From the NCBI RefSeq assembly GCF_000940805.1, contig NZ_CP007142.1:2022593-2086592 (forward strand): a DNA stretch of 64,000 nucleotides, given 5' to 3'. The number at the start of each line of letters is the position of its first letter. Position 1 is the first letter of the stretch. Below are positions 31,336 to 38,352 of the stretch, piece by piece. The stretch is from Gynuella sunshinyii YC6258 (GTDB taxonomy: Bacteria > Pseudomonadota > Gammaproteobacteria > Pseudomonadales > Natronospirillaceae). The notes under the pieces are model-generated. The model did no database searches and was not told the DNA's origin. It worked only from the letters and a program-made list of their open reading frames with translations. The position numbers and the translations under genes were made by a program.

Positions 31336-33996
31336 CAATTCGAACAGGGTACGACGGATGGCCTTAATAAGAATTATGCTTATGATTACCTAAGTGCAGG
31401 TAATGGTTCGACGTTTTATATCAAAATACCGGATACATTCATACCTATTGCTGGCGAAATTATGATTCCGGTGATTATCCCTGCAAAATATCATTTTAAA
31501 GTGGAAACTACTGGTAATAAGCAGGTGATTACCAAAATTTCCGCTACAGAATTTGACGCTATAGAGGGTTCTTTACAGGACAATGGAGATCATGTTTATG
31601 TGTTGAATCAAAACACGATTACCTGTGCCTGTGATGCTGTTGCGCATGATCAATATGTTGCTAACCTGAAACAGCATCAGAATTTATTGTCAGCCAGTGT
31701 GGCAGAAGGGCAAGTGCTGTCTGCCGATTTCTTGAATCATCTGAATAACACCATCGAAGAATTACAAAGTGTGCGTGAACTGATAGCTCGCCAGGCACAA
31801 AGCTATTCTTCGACTGCTGAGCAGCTCACAACGCTTGCTGAACAGACTTTGGCAACCGCTGATCATGACTTCCAAATTGCACATACGCTTGAAAACGTCG
31901 CTGACGCCTATGGCGATATGCTGAGCGATGATGAGTATATTACCTATTGGCGGGCCATTGATGTGGATGCTTCCGGCCGTATCAGCGCTGAGGTATATGG
32001 CAATGGTATCGTGAATGATTACGCTTACAATCAGGGGACCGGCCAATTACAGGCAATACACAGTGGGCTGTTATCGTTCAACCCGGTTAGACACCTTGAG
32101 TACCAGTATGATGAATACCAGAATGTTACGCTACGGGATGATTTGGTAAACGATATTCGCGAACAGTTCACCTATGATCGTATGGATCGTCTCTCCTCCA
32201 CTCAGGTCAGCAGCGGTAAATATGCTGTAGATGATTTGAATCAGGTGCAGACCCTCAATTATGACAGCCTCGGAAATATCACTTATAAATCTGATGTGGG
32301 TGATTACGTTTATGGAGAAGGAGCTGCTGGCCCTCATGCCGTCACTCACGCTGGTGACAATGCATATAGTTATGATGCTAATGGTAATATGGTCTCTGGA
32401 AATGGTCGTACCATCCAATGGAGCACTGATAATAAACCTACTGTAATCAGGCAAAATGGTCGGTCTGTTACCTTCAATTATGGCCCTGACCGGGCTCGCT
32501 ATAAAAAAGTCAATCATTCTGGAGATGTGACGCTTTACATTGGTGGTCTCTATGAGCAGTTGATTCAAGGGGCTGATAAGGAAGAAAAACTCTATATCTA
32601 TGCGGCTGGACAATTGGTGGCCGAGCAGATTGTTTCTAATAAAAAAGATGTTCAGACTCGTTACCTGCATAAAGATGCACTGGGAAGTGTGGATCTGGTA
32701 ACCGATGCATATGGCAATGTTGTTGATCGTAGAAGCTTCGATCCGTGGGGCAAGTTGCGTACTTTTCCCTGGAATGCCGAAGCCATACTGGAAGACCCTT
32801 TATATGTGACGCAACTGCCGTTTACTAATAAAGGCTTTACCGGGCACGAACAGGTGCAGGAAGTTGACCTGATTCATATGAATGGTCGCATGTATGATGC
32901 GACATTGGCTCGGTTTATCAGTGCAGACCCGCATATACAGGCGGACGGTTTGAGTCAGAGTTATAATCGCTATTCCTATGTGATGAATAACCCTATGAAA
33001 TACACCGATCCAAGTGGGTATTTTTGGAATAAACTGGGGCATGCGATAGTAGGGGCCTGGGAAGCCATCAAGCCATATGCAGGTATTATAGTAACTGGCA
33101 TTGTGATGGTTGGGGCGATGGCTGTGTGTGGGCCAGGGTGTGCTTACATGGCCTCGATGATAGGAAGTGTGGCTGGAGGGGCGACACAAGCTGCTGTGGA
33201 TGGTCAAGGAATAGGGGGTATTGTCAGGGCCGGTATTTTAGGCGGGATCCAGGCTGCGGTATATGGTGGTATTGGCGTTAGGTTTTCAGGTATCTTTGCG
33301 ATTGCGGCGCATGGATTTGCAGGAGGTACATTCGCTGTCATGCAGGGGGGAGACTTTGGGCAGGGCTTTATGAGTGCAGCTTTTTCAAAGGCCGTCACGC
33401 TGGGGTTAAATGCCAGAGGGACATATATGGATGACAGAAACCCAGCGGCGATTGCGGCGAGAACCACAGTTGCAGCGGTAGTTGGGGGAACAACTTCAGT
33501 GATTGGTGGTGGGAAGTTTGAAAATGGGGCCAGAACTGCAGCAATGGCGCATTTGCTGAATGGCGAGGCGACTGAGGGTGCACAAAAGGGAGATGGGTTC
33601 TTTAAAGGGTTGTGGAAAAAAGCAACGGGCTGGCATTTTGAAGGACGCGATGCTCGTAACGGCAATTTACCTACCTATGAACAAGCTACAGGCCAAGGCT
33701 CCGAATGGACATTACTTTCTCCAGAGCAATCTATTTTTCACGATAACGGTGTCGGTAAGCCGGAATTGAAATTTATTCATCCCGACGGTCGTGAAGCAGT
33801 TTTCAACGGTGATACGCTAAGTTTGGTAACTGATTCCAAATATGTTGGTACGTATAATTATGTAAATCCAGCCCCTGTTCCTGACAGGTGGTATGACGTC
33901 GGTGGATGGGGTGCGTATGCTGGCAAAGGTTTGGGGCACCTTGTTTTAGATGTTGTTCCATATGCTGCGGGTGGCAACGTAAGAGGAGAAAATTAG
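31264..33996 (+). CDS. Rhs protein with variable C-terminal toxin domain (5'-truncated)
   Basis: 910 codons from a TTG without ribosome site, continuing the upstream fragment in the other frame. YD repeats occur from about residue 240 on (YDRMDRLSSTQ, LNYDSLGNITYKSD). The Rhs core end is clear near 460-590: RYLHKDALGSVDLVTDAYGN, FDPWGKLRTFPW, GHEQVQEVDLIHMNGRMYD, FISADPHIQ, YNRYSYVMNNPMKYTDPSGY. A glycine-rich pre-toxin region leads to EGAQK (about 775), after which the variable tip begins (GDGFFKGLWKKATGWHFEGR ... KFIHPDGREAVFNGDTLSLV ... GGWGAYAGKGLGHLVLDVVP). The tip class is unknown. There is no N-terminal delivery domain, so it is either silent or expressed only after recombination. Confidence 0.85.
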   Translation: MKQLGQYYQSRIDNYAVLLAEQTIQFEQGTTDGLNKNYAYDYLSAGNGSTFYIKIPDTFIPIAGEIMIPVIIPAKYHFKVETTGNKQVITKISATEFDAIEGSLQDNGDHVYVLNQNTITCACDAVAHDQYVANLKQHQNLLSASVAEGQVLSADFLNHLNNTIEELQSVRELIARQAQSYSSTAEQLTTLAEQTLATADHDFQIAHTLENVADAYGDMLSDDEYITYWRAIDVDASGRISAEVYGNGIVNDYAYNQGTGQLQAIHSGLLSFNPVRHLEYQYDEYQNVTLRDDLVNDIREQFTYDRMDRLSSTQVSSGKYAVDDLNQVQTLNYDSLGNITYKSDVGDYVYGEGAAGPHAVTHAGDNAYSYDANGNMVSGNGRTIQWSTDNKPTVIRQNGRSVTFNYGPDRARYKKVNHSGDVTLYIGGLYEQLIQGADKEEKLYIYAAGQLVAEQIVSNKKDVQTRYLHKDALGSVDLVTDAYGNVVDRRSFDPWGKLRTFPWNAEAILEDPLYVTQLPFTNKGFTGHEQVQEVDLIHMNGRMYDATLARFISADPHIQADGLSQSYNRYSYVMNNPMKYTDPSGYFWNKLGHAIVGAWEAIKPYAGIIVTGIVMVGAMAVCGPGCAYMASMIGSVAGGATQAAVDGQGIGGIVRAGILGGIQAAVYGGIGVRFSGIFAIAAHGFAGGTFAVMQGGDFGQGFMSAAFSKAVTLGLNARGTYMDDRNPAAIAARTTVAAVVGGTTSVIGGGKFENGARTAAMAHLLNGEATEGAQKGDGFFKGLWKKATGWHFEGRDARNGNLPTYEQATGQGSEWTLLSPEQSIFHDNGVGKPELKFIHPDGREAVFNGDTLSLVTDSKYVGTYNYVNPAPVPDRWYDVGGWGAYAGKGLGHLVLDVVPYAAGGNVRGEN

Positions 33997-34535
33997 TGTA
34001 TATCAGTGCAAAAATAGTGTTTGGACTTATTCTGTTGGCGCTCGCTGTTTTTGGGCTGTCAGCCTGCAAGACAGCAAAAATTACTAAGTACGAACATGAG
34101 CAGTCAGCAGAGTTTTATAAGAATTTTGACTTTGGAGCTAGTACCCTCAACGCTTTCAAAGCTGATGATATTCTACTTGTCGTTGATATAAATAAGGCAA
34201 CCCACACCAGCTATGTGGCCTGGCTTGGTTTATATTCAGATAAAGCCGGAAAATCTATAAATATTGAGCGTGCCGTGATTATTGGCGATGGTTGGGAAAA
34301 GAGCCAAAACTTTAACCGCGAATTAGTTTTAGAGGCTCATGTTCCTGATCATGAATTGTTCGAGTTTGATAAAGGTTTGAAGCTTTTTGAAGTGGACGAG
34401 GATGACTTGAAATCGGTTGTAAGTGCAGGCGGGGAATTGTCTTTAACTGTTTTTTATGATGTCGGTAGCGGCTCTGAAAGTATAACTTTCATTCTCAAAC
34501 AAAAAGTTGAGAAGCAGACTGTCTTTTCAACTTAA
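33996..34535 (+). CDS. Lipoprotein, probable immunity protein of the Rhs tip
   Basis: 179 residues from a GTG that overlaps the Rhs stop (TAGTG); AGGAG is eight bases upstream. The N-terminus VYISAKIVFGLILLALAVFG is followed by lipobox LSAC, so it is a periplasm-facing lipoprotein. The mature part (FYKNFDFGASTLNAFKADDI, YVAWLGLYSDKAGKSINIER) is a probable beta-rich domain of unknown family. Tight overlap with the toxin frame supports immunity. Confidence 0.8.
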   Translation: MYISAKIVFGLILLALAVFGLSACKTAKITKYEHEQSAEFYKNFDFGASTLNAFKADDILLVVDINKATHTSYVAWLGLYSDKAGKSINIERAVIIGDGWEKSQNFNRELVLEAHVPDHELFEFDKGLKLFEVDEDDLKSVVSAGGELSLTVFYDVGSGSESITFILKQKVEKQTVFST

Positions 34536-34541
34536 GCAAAC

Positions 34542-34590
34542 AATCGGGGACAGCCCCCAATGAAAAAGTTGTGAATGCCTTCAGAAGGTT
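34542..34590 (+). repeat. Post-immunity repeat, copy 2
   Basis: Shares AATCGGGG(A/G)CAGC, AAAAAGTTGTGAATGCC and TCAGAAGG with 30146-30195; directly follows the immunity stop. Confidence 0.7.
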
Positions 34591-34610
34591 CTTCACAACA
34601 AACTGAATGC

Positions 34611-34646
34611 AAGCGGCAAGGCTTCGGCTTTAGCCGCTTTCTTTTT
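34611..34646 (+). terminator. Rho-independent terminator
   Basis: AAGCGGC(34611-34617) pairs with GCCGCTT around an inner AAGGC-TTCG-GCTTT hairpin, followed by TCTTTTT. Confidence 0.8.
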
Positions 34647-34656
34647 GCCTGTGCAA

Positions 34657-34684
34657 AAAATAAGACACCCAAAAACTTGAATTC
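34657..34684 (+). repeat. Array repeat copy 10
   Basis: AAAATAAGACACCCAAAAAC then TTGAATTC; one base differs from consensus (AAG for AGG). Followed by an IS66 remnant. Confidence 0.8.
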
Positions 34685-34689
34685 AATGT

Positions 34690-34837
34690 GTAAGCGCCAA
34701 TCGAACCACACTCTAGCCAAGTTGTACGTGCCAAGGCAATAATCGCTCGATGTCCTCAACGCTTTTCGCATTAGGCAGCTCTTTAAAAATCAGCCTCATT
34801 CGTAAGTATTCAGCTCATTTGCCTTGGCGTTTACTTC
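34690..34837 (-). pseudogene. IS66-family transposase C-terminal remnant
   Basis: On the minus strand the end of an IS66 TnpC-like protein can be read with one frameshift: VNAKANELNTYE, then LIFKELPNAKSVEDIERLLP and WHVQLG to a stop at 34713-34715. The sequence from 34690, GTAAGCGCCAATCGAACCAC, resembles IS66 terminal repeats. About 50 codons remain. Confidence 0.7.
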
Positions 34838-34843
34838 AAAAAA

Positions 34844-34865
34844 AAAATAGGACACCCAAAAACTT
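34844..34865 (+). repeat. Array repeat copy 11
   Basis: AAAATAGGACACCCAAAAAC then TT after a longer A run, abutting a cysteine-peptidase toxin tip. Confidence 0.85.
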
Positions 34866-35296
34866 CTGTTGGTGACCCGATAGAGGTTGATCCAAGAAGG
34901 GCTGGTCCTGGGACACTACAGCCTGGTGTGCTTACTATGAAAGATGGATCAGAGATTACTGCATATAAAAATTTAAGTACTAATATGGCATGGGATTATG
35001 ATTGTCACGGATATTCAATCGCTAGCGGGGAATTCTGGGTTGATAATCAGGATATGCAGTCATGGCTGGGTAATCAGTCGTTGCTAGTTAAAACGCCATT
35101 CGGTACTAAAGGGTCTGTTGTGGTTTATAGGGTCGGAGGCCAAGTGCAACATTCCACAGTTATTACTGGTTCAGGCACAGTAACCATGGCCGCCGGTACA
35201 GTAATTTATCCTGGGCCTAGTAAAACAACGACGGTTCCAATTGGGGAGGGCTGGACTGCTCCTGGAACGACAAGAGAGTATTGGAGACCAAAGTAA
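34866..35296 (+). CDS. Orphan NlpC/P60-like toxin tip
   Basis: The frame starts right after repeat copy 11 (SVGDPIEVDPRRAGPGTLQP) and continues to 35296; the first start codon is GTG at 34928, without a good ribosome site. The core shows MAWDYDCHGYSIASGEFWVD, with the probable nucleophile Cys and adjacent His, and GSVVVYRVGGQVQHSTVITG, with the second His. This DCHG...VVVYR...HS order is that of a papain-like NlpC/P60/CHAP peptidase found on Rhs tips, acting on peptidoglycan peptides (family knowledge). Because the Rhs body is missing it is probably a silent cassette. The exported partner gene overlaps the stop (TAATG). Confidence 0.65.
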
Positions 35297-35808
35297 TGAA
35301 ATTAATTTTATGTTTGGTGCTGCTCATGACAATTTCTAGTGTGACCCAAAGTAAGCCAGAGCTTTCTTTGGGTGTTGAAGTTAATGATAAAAATCAATAC
35401 AGAGTTGGTTTTTTAGCTTTAAATTTTGATCCGGGTGAATCTTACAATAAGACTGCATTGGAGCCGGTATCAGCTGGGTTGGCTCCATTTGCCGCCAAAA
35501 TTTATGTAAAAAATAAAGATGGTAAAAATGTAACTTGTGGTTCTGTAGATGGTTATTCTTCTGCAAATATGTCATCGAGTTTATCTTTTGAAAAGGATAA
35601 TTTCGAGCCGCTATCGCTTGGAAGTCGTGTGTATAGCCCTTGGTTATCTATAGAAGATTTACTTAGGGGATTTAAGCAATGTGCTAGTAATGAAGTTGAA
35701 GATTGGGATAGTTTCAAAATAGTTTTTTCTGTTGAATTATCCAGTTTATTTTTATCGGTAGAAAGTGACTGGCATGGCTTTGATGCTGATTTTTTAAAGC
35801 GTCTATAA
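35296..35808 (+). CDS. Exported immunity protein for the NlpC-like tip
   Basis: 170 residues with a signal peptide (MKLILCLVLLMTISSVTQS). The ATG overlaps the toxin stop and GGAG lies upstream. The mature part (PELSLGVEVNDKNQYRVGFL, YVKNKDGKNVTCGSVDGYSS) is beta-rich with two Cys. Export fits protection in the periplasm against a peptidoglycan peptidase. A terminator follows. Family not recognised. Confidence 0.78.
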   Translation: MKLILCLVLLMTISSVTQSKPELSLGVEVNDKNQYRVGFLALNFDPGESYNKTALEPVSAGLAPFAAKIYVKNKDGKNVTCGSVDGYSSANMSSSLSFEKDNFEPLSLGSRVYSPWLSIEDLLRGFKQCASNEVEDWDSFKIVFSVELSSLFLSVESDWHGFDADFLKRL

Positions 35809-35821
35809 ATTTTTACATAGT

Positions 35822-35852
35822 AAAGCCCTAACTAAAACCTAGGGCTTTTATT
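35822..35852 (+). terminator. Rho-independent terminator
   Basis: AAAGCCCTA and TAGGGCTTTT form a stem with a nine-base loop, followed by ATT; directly behind the immunity gene. Confidence 0.8.
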
Positions 35853-35897
35853 CGCAGACCAATGAATTAATCGGATTTTTAGGTCGAGGGTTGTAGG

Positions 35898-36146
35898 TTG
35901 AAAAATACAGAAATTATTGAAAAAGTAAACTTTCAATTGTGTTCTGTCCCAGATAGTGAAGGGCTGGTTTTGGAGCTTTCCAACGGTGATGAGCCAGCTT
36001 TTCTTGAGGTCAGAGTTGATGATAATGATGTGCAGTGGTTTCGCTTTTTTTCTAGTGAAAAGCATATCGCCATAACTTTAGAGGATATGGAAAAAGCAAT
36101 TGAAATAGCAAAAAAAGAAGTTGTTAATACTTCGATTGATATGTAG
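35898..36146 (+). CDS. Small cytoplasmic hypothetical protein, immunity-like
   Basis: 82 residues from a TTG start with TCGAGG eight bases upstream. No signal peptide. Sequence KNTEIIEKVNFQLCSVPDSE, PAFLEVRVDDNDVQWFRFFS and LEDMEKAIEIAKKEVVN suggests an alpha/beta fold with a C-terminal helix. It has no adjacent toxin tip. The ribosome site and first codons are duplicated at 30887-30930, showing that this gene is part of the shuffled array. Function unknown. Confidence 0.6.
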   Translation: MKNTEIIEKVNFQLCSVPDSEGLVLELSNGDEPAFLEVRVDDNDVQWFRFFSSEKHIAITLEDMEKAIEIAKKEVVNTSIDM

Positions 36147-36167
36147 TTAAAGCTCGTGAAAGAAAAT

Positions 36168-36190
36168 AAAAAAGGACACCCATAACTTGC
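36168..36190 (+). repeat. Array repeat copy 12
   Basis: AAAAAAGGACACCCATAACT then TG; one base shorter than consensus. Confidence 0.75.
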
Positions 36191-36212
36191 TGGCAAAAAA
36201 GAAAAGGATGAT

Positions 36213-36240
36213 AAAATAGGACACCCACAAACTTGAATTT
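36213..36240 (+). repeat. Array repeat copy 13
   Basis: AAAATAGGACACCCACAAAC then TTGAATTT, 23 bases after copy 12. Confidence 0.85.
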
Positions 36241-36279
36241 TGATGGTGGCACGTCATACGCTATTAGATATTCGAGATA
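36241..36279 (+). pseudogene. Tiny remnant of the toxin tip at 29377-29679
   Basis: TGATGGTGGCACGTCATACG and CTATTAGAT match 29619-29649 with one or two changes and encode DGG(T/K)SYAIR, the end of that toxin tip. Only this stub remains between repeat copies 13 and 14. Confidence 0.65.
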
Positions 36280-36307
36280 AAAATAGGACACCCAAAAACT
36301 TGAATTA
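36279..36307 (+). repeat. Array repeat copy 14, upstream of the transposase gene
   Basis: AAAATAGGACACCCAAAAAC then TTGAATT, 30 bases before the transposase start. Confidence 0.85.
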
Positions 36308-36336
36308 CATTCCCACATCAACTAACATCCAACACC

Positions 36337-37416
36337 ATGACCAAACCCCGTAACGAACAAGTCTCTCTGGAAGAGACATCCTTTTATCACTGCATGGTGC
36401 GCTGTGTTCGGCGGGCGTATTTGTGTGGCGTTGATACTGAAACTGGTGAGAACTTCGATCACCGCAAGCAGTGGTTGGTATCGCGCCTGCGATTTTTATC
36501 CTATGTCTACGCCATTGATATTTGTGCCTATGCGATCATGAGTAATCATTATCATGTTGTATTGCACGTCGATCAGGCACGCGCTCAAAGCTGGTCGGAT
36601 GACGAAGTAGTGGAACGCTGGTTGCAGCTGTACAACGGGGATGTATTGATCAACCGTTGGCTGGCGGCGCGTGAAACGATGTCAACCGCCGAGTTGCAAG
36701 CCGTGTCGGTCACTATTGCCCAGTGGCGTGAACGTTTGTGTTCCATCAGTTGGTTTATGCGTGGTGTCAATGAAACCATTGCCCGTATGGCCAATGAAGA
36801 AGACAACTGCAAAGGCCGGTTCTGGGAAGGTCGCTTCAAATCTCAGGCATTATTGGATGAAGGTGCATTACTGACCTGTATGGCTTATGTGGACCTGAAC
36901 CCAGTACGTGCTGCCATGGCGGATGATCTGATCGATAGCGACTTTACCTCAATTCAGCAACGCTTGTTCGATTACGCCAAATACAAAAACACCCAAACCA
37001 AAACCGTTACCGAACAAACACTCACCCAACGTGTTTCTAAACAACGCCAACTTAAGCGTGAGTTAAAACTCGATCACCTACCGGAATCTCCATTGATGCC
37101 CTTCAGTGGACGTCAGCAGGATGCCATTCATGCAGCCCTTCCATTCACCCGAGAAGACTATTTCGATTTGATTGATACCACTGGTCGTTGTCTGCGAGAT
37201 GACAAACGGGGTGCCATACATCCTGACACCGAAAAGCTAATCAGCCGACTGGGTATCGACCCGAATCAATGGCTGAAACATGTTCAAAGTTATGGTCGGT
37301 CGTATGGAGACAGTGCTGGTTCTCGGGTTTCGTTATTGCAGTATGCGGATCGATTTAAGCGTCGATGGAGCAAGGGGGTTAAAGTGTCTTCGGAGTGCTA
37401 TCTTAAGACCGGTTAA
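36337..37416 (+). CDS. REP-associated tyrosine transposase (Y1/HUH family)
   Basis: 359 residues. The N-terminal Y1_Tnp domain shows EETSFYHCMVRCVRRAYLCG, LSYVYAIDICAYAIMSNHYH (HUH motif HYH near residue 70), then GRFWEGRFKSQALLDEGALL and CMAYVDLNPVRAAMADDL, all hallmarks of RAYT-type IS200/IS605-like transposases. The C-terminal 150 residues are the extra region of long RAYTs. Such enzymes act on short hairpin or repeat sequences near their gene without classical IS ends. Here the array repeat lies directly upstream and fragments of the same gene type are scattered at 24743 and 28753, so this enzyme is a candidate for the rearrangements. The frame is intact. Confidence 0.9.
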   Translation: MTKPRNEQVSLEETSFYHCMVRCVRRAYLCGVDTETGENFDHRKQWLVSRLRFLSYVYAIDICAYAIMSNHYHVVLHVDQARAQSWSDDEVVERWLQLYNGDVLINRWLAARETMSTAELQAVSVTIAQWRERLCSISWFMRGVNETIARMANEEDNCKGRFWEGRFKSQALLDEGALLTCMAYVDLNPVRAAMADDLIDSDFTSIQQRLFDYAKYKNTQTKTVTEQTLTQRVSKQRQLKRELKLDHLPESPLMPFSGRQQDAIHAALPFTREDYFDLIDTTGRCLRDDKRGAIHPDTEKLISRLGIDPNQWLKHVQSYGRSYGDSAGSRVSLLQYADRFKRRWSKGVKVSSECYLKTG

Positions 37417-37701
37417 TAATGATGACTGCTCTGTTGATGAATTATTGAACTGGAAAATAGGAGACCGATGGAGTGTTCATTTGTTCCGGTATCCTACTTT
37501 AACAATCTCATTTTTCAATCAGATGTCGAATAAAAAAATATAATTCTGATCTGTTTGGCTGTAAGAAAATTTGGTCTTTCATTTCATCCTTTTGATGGGA
37601 TAATCTCGTTTTACATATTCAGGAATCTTTTTGACTGATTATGTATCGTCAAAAATACACAAATAGATTTGTGCGCTTCAAATCAAAAAAGGAAATTAAT
37701 C
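37417..37701. other. Intergenic region right of the array
   Basis: Contains a strongly degenerate array-like segment (TGGAAAATAGGAGACCGATGG near 37451 in part) and AT-rich sequence leading to the next gene. No gene is seen. Confidence 0.4.
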
Positions 37702-38094
37702 ATGCATAAAATGCTCTTATCAAAAGTATTCGTGATATCAGCAGCTCTTCTTATATCCATATCAGCCAGTGCTTTATCTTGTAATGCTGCCAATTATTGC
37801 GGTGATGCTGTTCCAAAGATATACCACATTGATTCGAAGGGAATGGTGTTTCTGGGAATAGAGGGTAAGGTTCCTTCAACCTGTTCATGGTACACCAGAC
37901 AATTTACCTTTGATTCAACAACCGATGCCGGAAAATCGATGTTGTCATCGCTACTATCGATGATTGCTCAGAAACAGAAAATTATGATCTGGTATTCCCC
38001 GGTTGATTCAAGTCTGTCCGATTCTGATCAAACGAGCGGTTGTACTCCAGAAACGATGGCGAAGATGACAGGTTTGGGAGTCGCTGGTCTGTAA
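37702..38094 (+). CDS. Small secreted protein, family A member
   Basis: 130 residues with a signal peptide (MHKMLLSKVFVISAALLISI then SASA). The start was chosen for this signal and an AGGA site; the longer GTG frame is unlikely. The mature part has several Cys and the family block: STCSWYTRQFTFDSTTDAGK, SMLSSLLSMIAQKQKIMIWY, then SGCTPETMAKM. Compared with the other members it is slightly longer at both ends. Function unknown; probably periplasmic or secreted. Confidence 0.75.
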   Translation: MHKMLLSKVFVISAALLISISASALSCNAANYCGDAVPKIYHIDSKGMVFLGIEGKVPSTCSWYTRQFTFDSTTDAGKSMLSSLLSMIAQKQKIMIWYSPVDSSLSDSDQTSGCTPETMAKMTGLGVAGL

Positions 38095-38256
38095 TTTTGA
38101 GTGGTTCAGTGATGGCGGGAGTACATATTGGCCAGGGCGCGCATCGTTGACAGCTGGTTGATGTAAAGGAGGTATGGTTAGAATGATATTTCCTCAGAGA
38201 TGCAAACCAAAATCTACAATGTCACCATGAATGATTAGCCTGCTTGTAAACTGTTT

Positions 38257-38291
38257 GGAGTAGACTTTTTGGCGATATGAAGTTCTACTCC
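38257..38291 (+). promoter_or_regulatory. Hairpin in the leader of the metalloprotease gene
   Basis: GGAGTAGA and TCTACTCC pair around a 19-base loop, 61 bases before the start. The preceding CACCATGAATGATTAGC resembles sequence before a similar hairpin at 40042-40079. Confidence 0.4.
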
Positions 38292-38352
38292 CCATTAGTA
38301 ATGGATAACACCACTTCGGCGACCATATAAATTTGTTAAAAAGGATATCTTT

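Noticed and set aside
24835-36307. Possible CRISPR array because of many short direct repeats
   Set aside because: Repeat spacing varies from about 25 bases to 3.6 kb, the intervals encode protein fragments, repeats are imperfect, and no cas gene is present.
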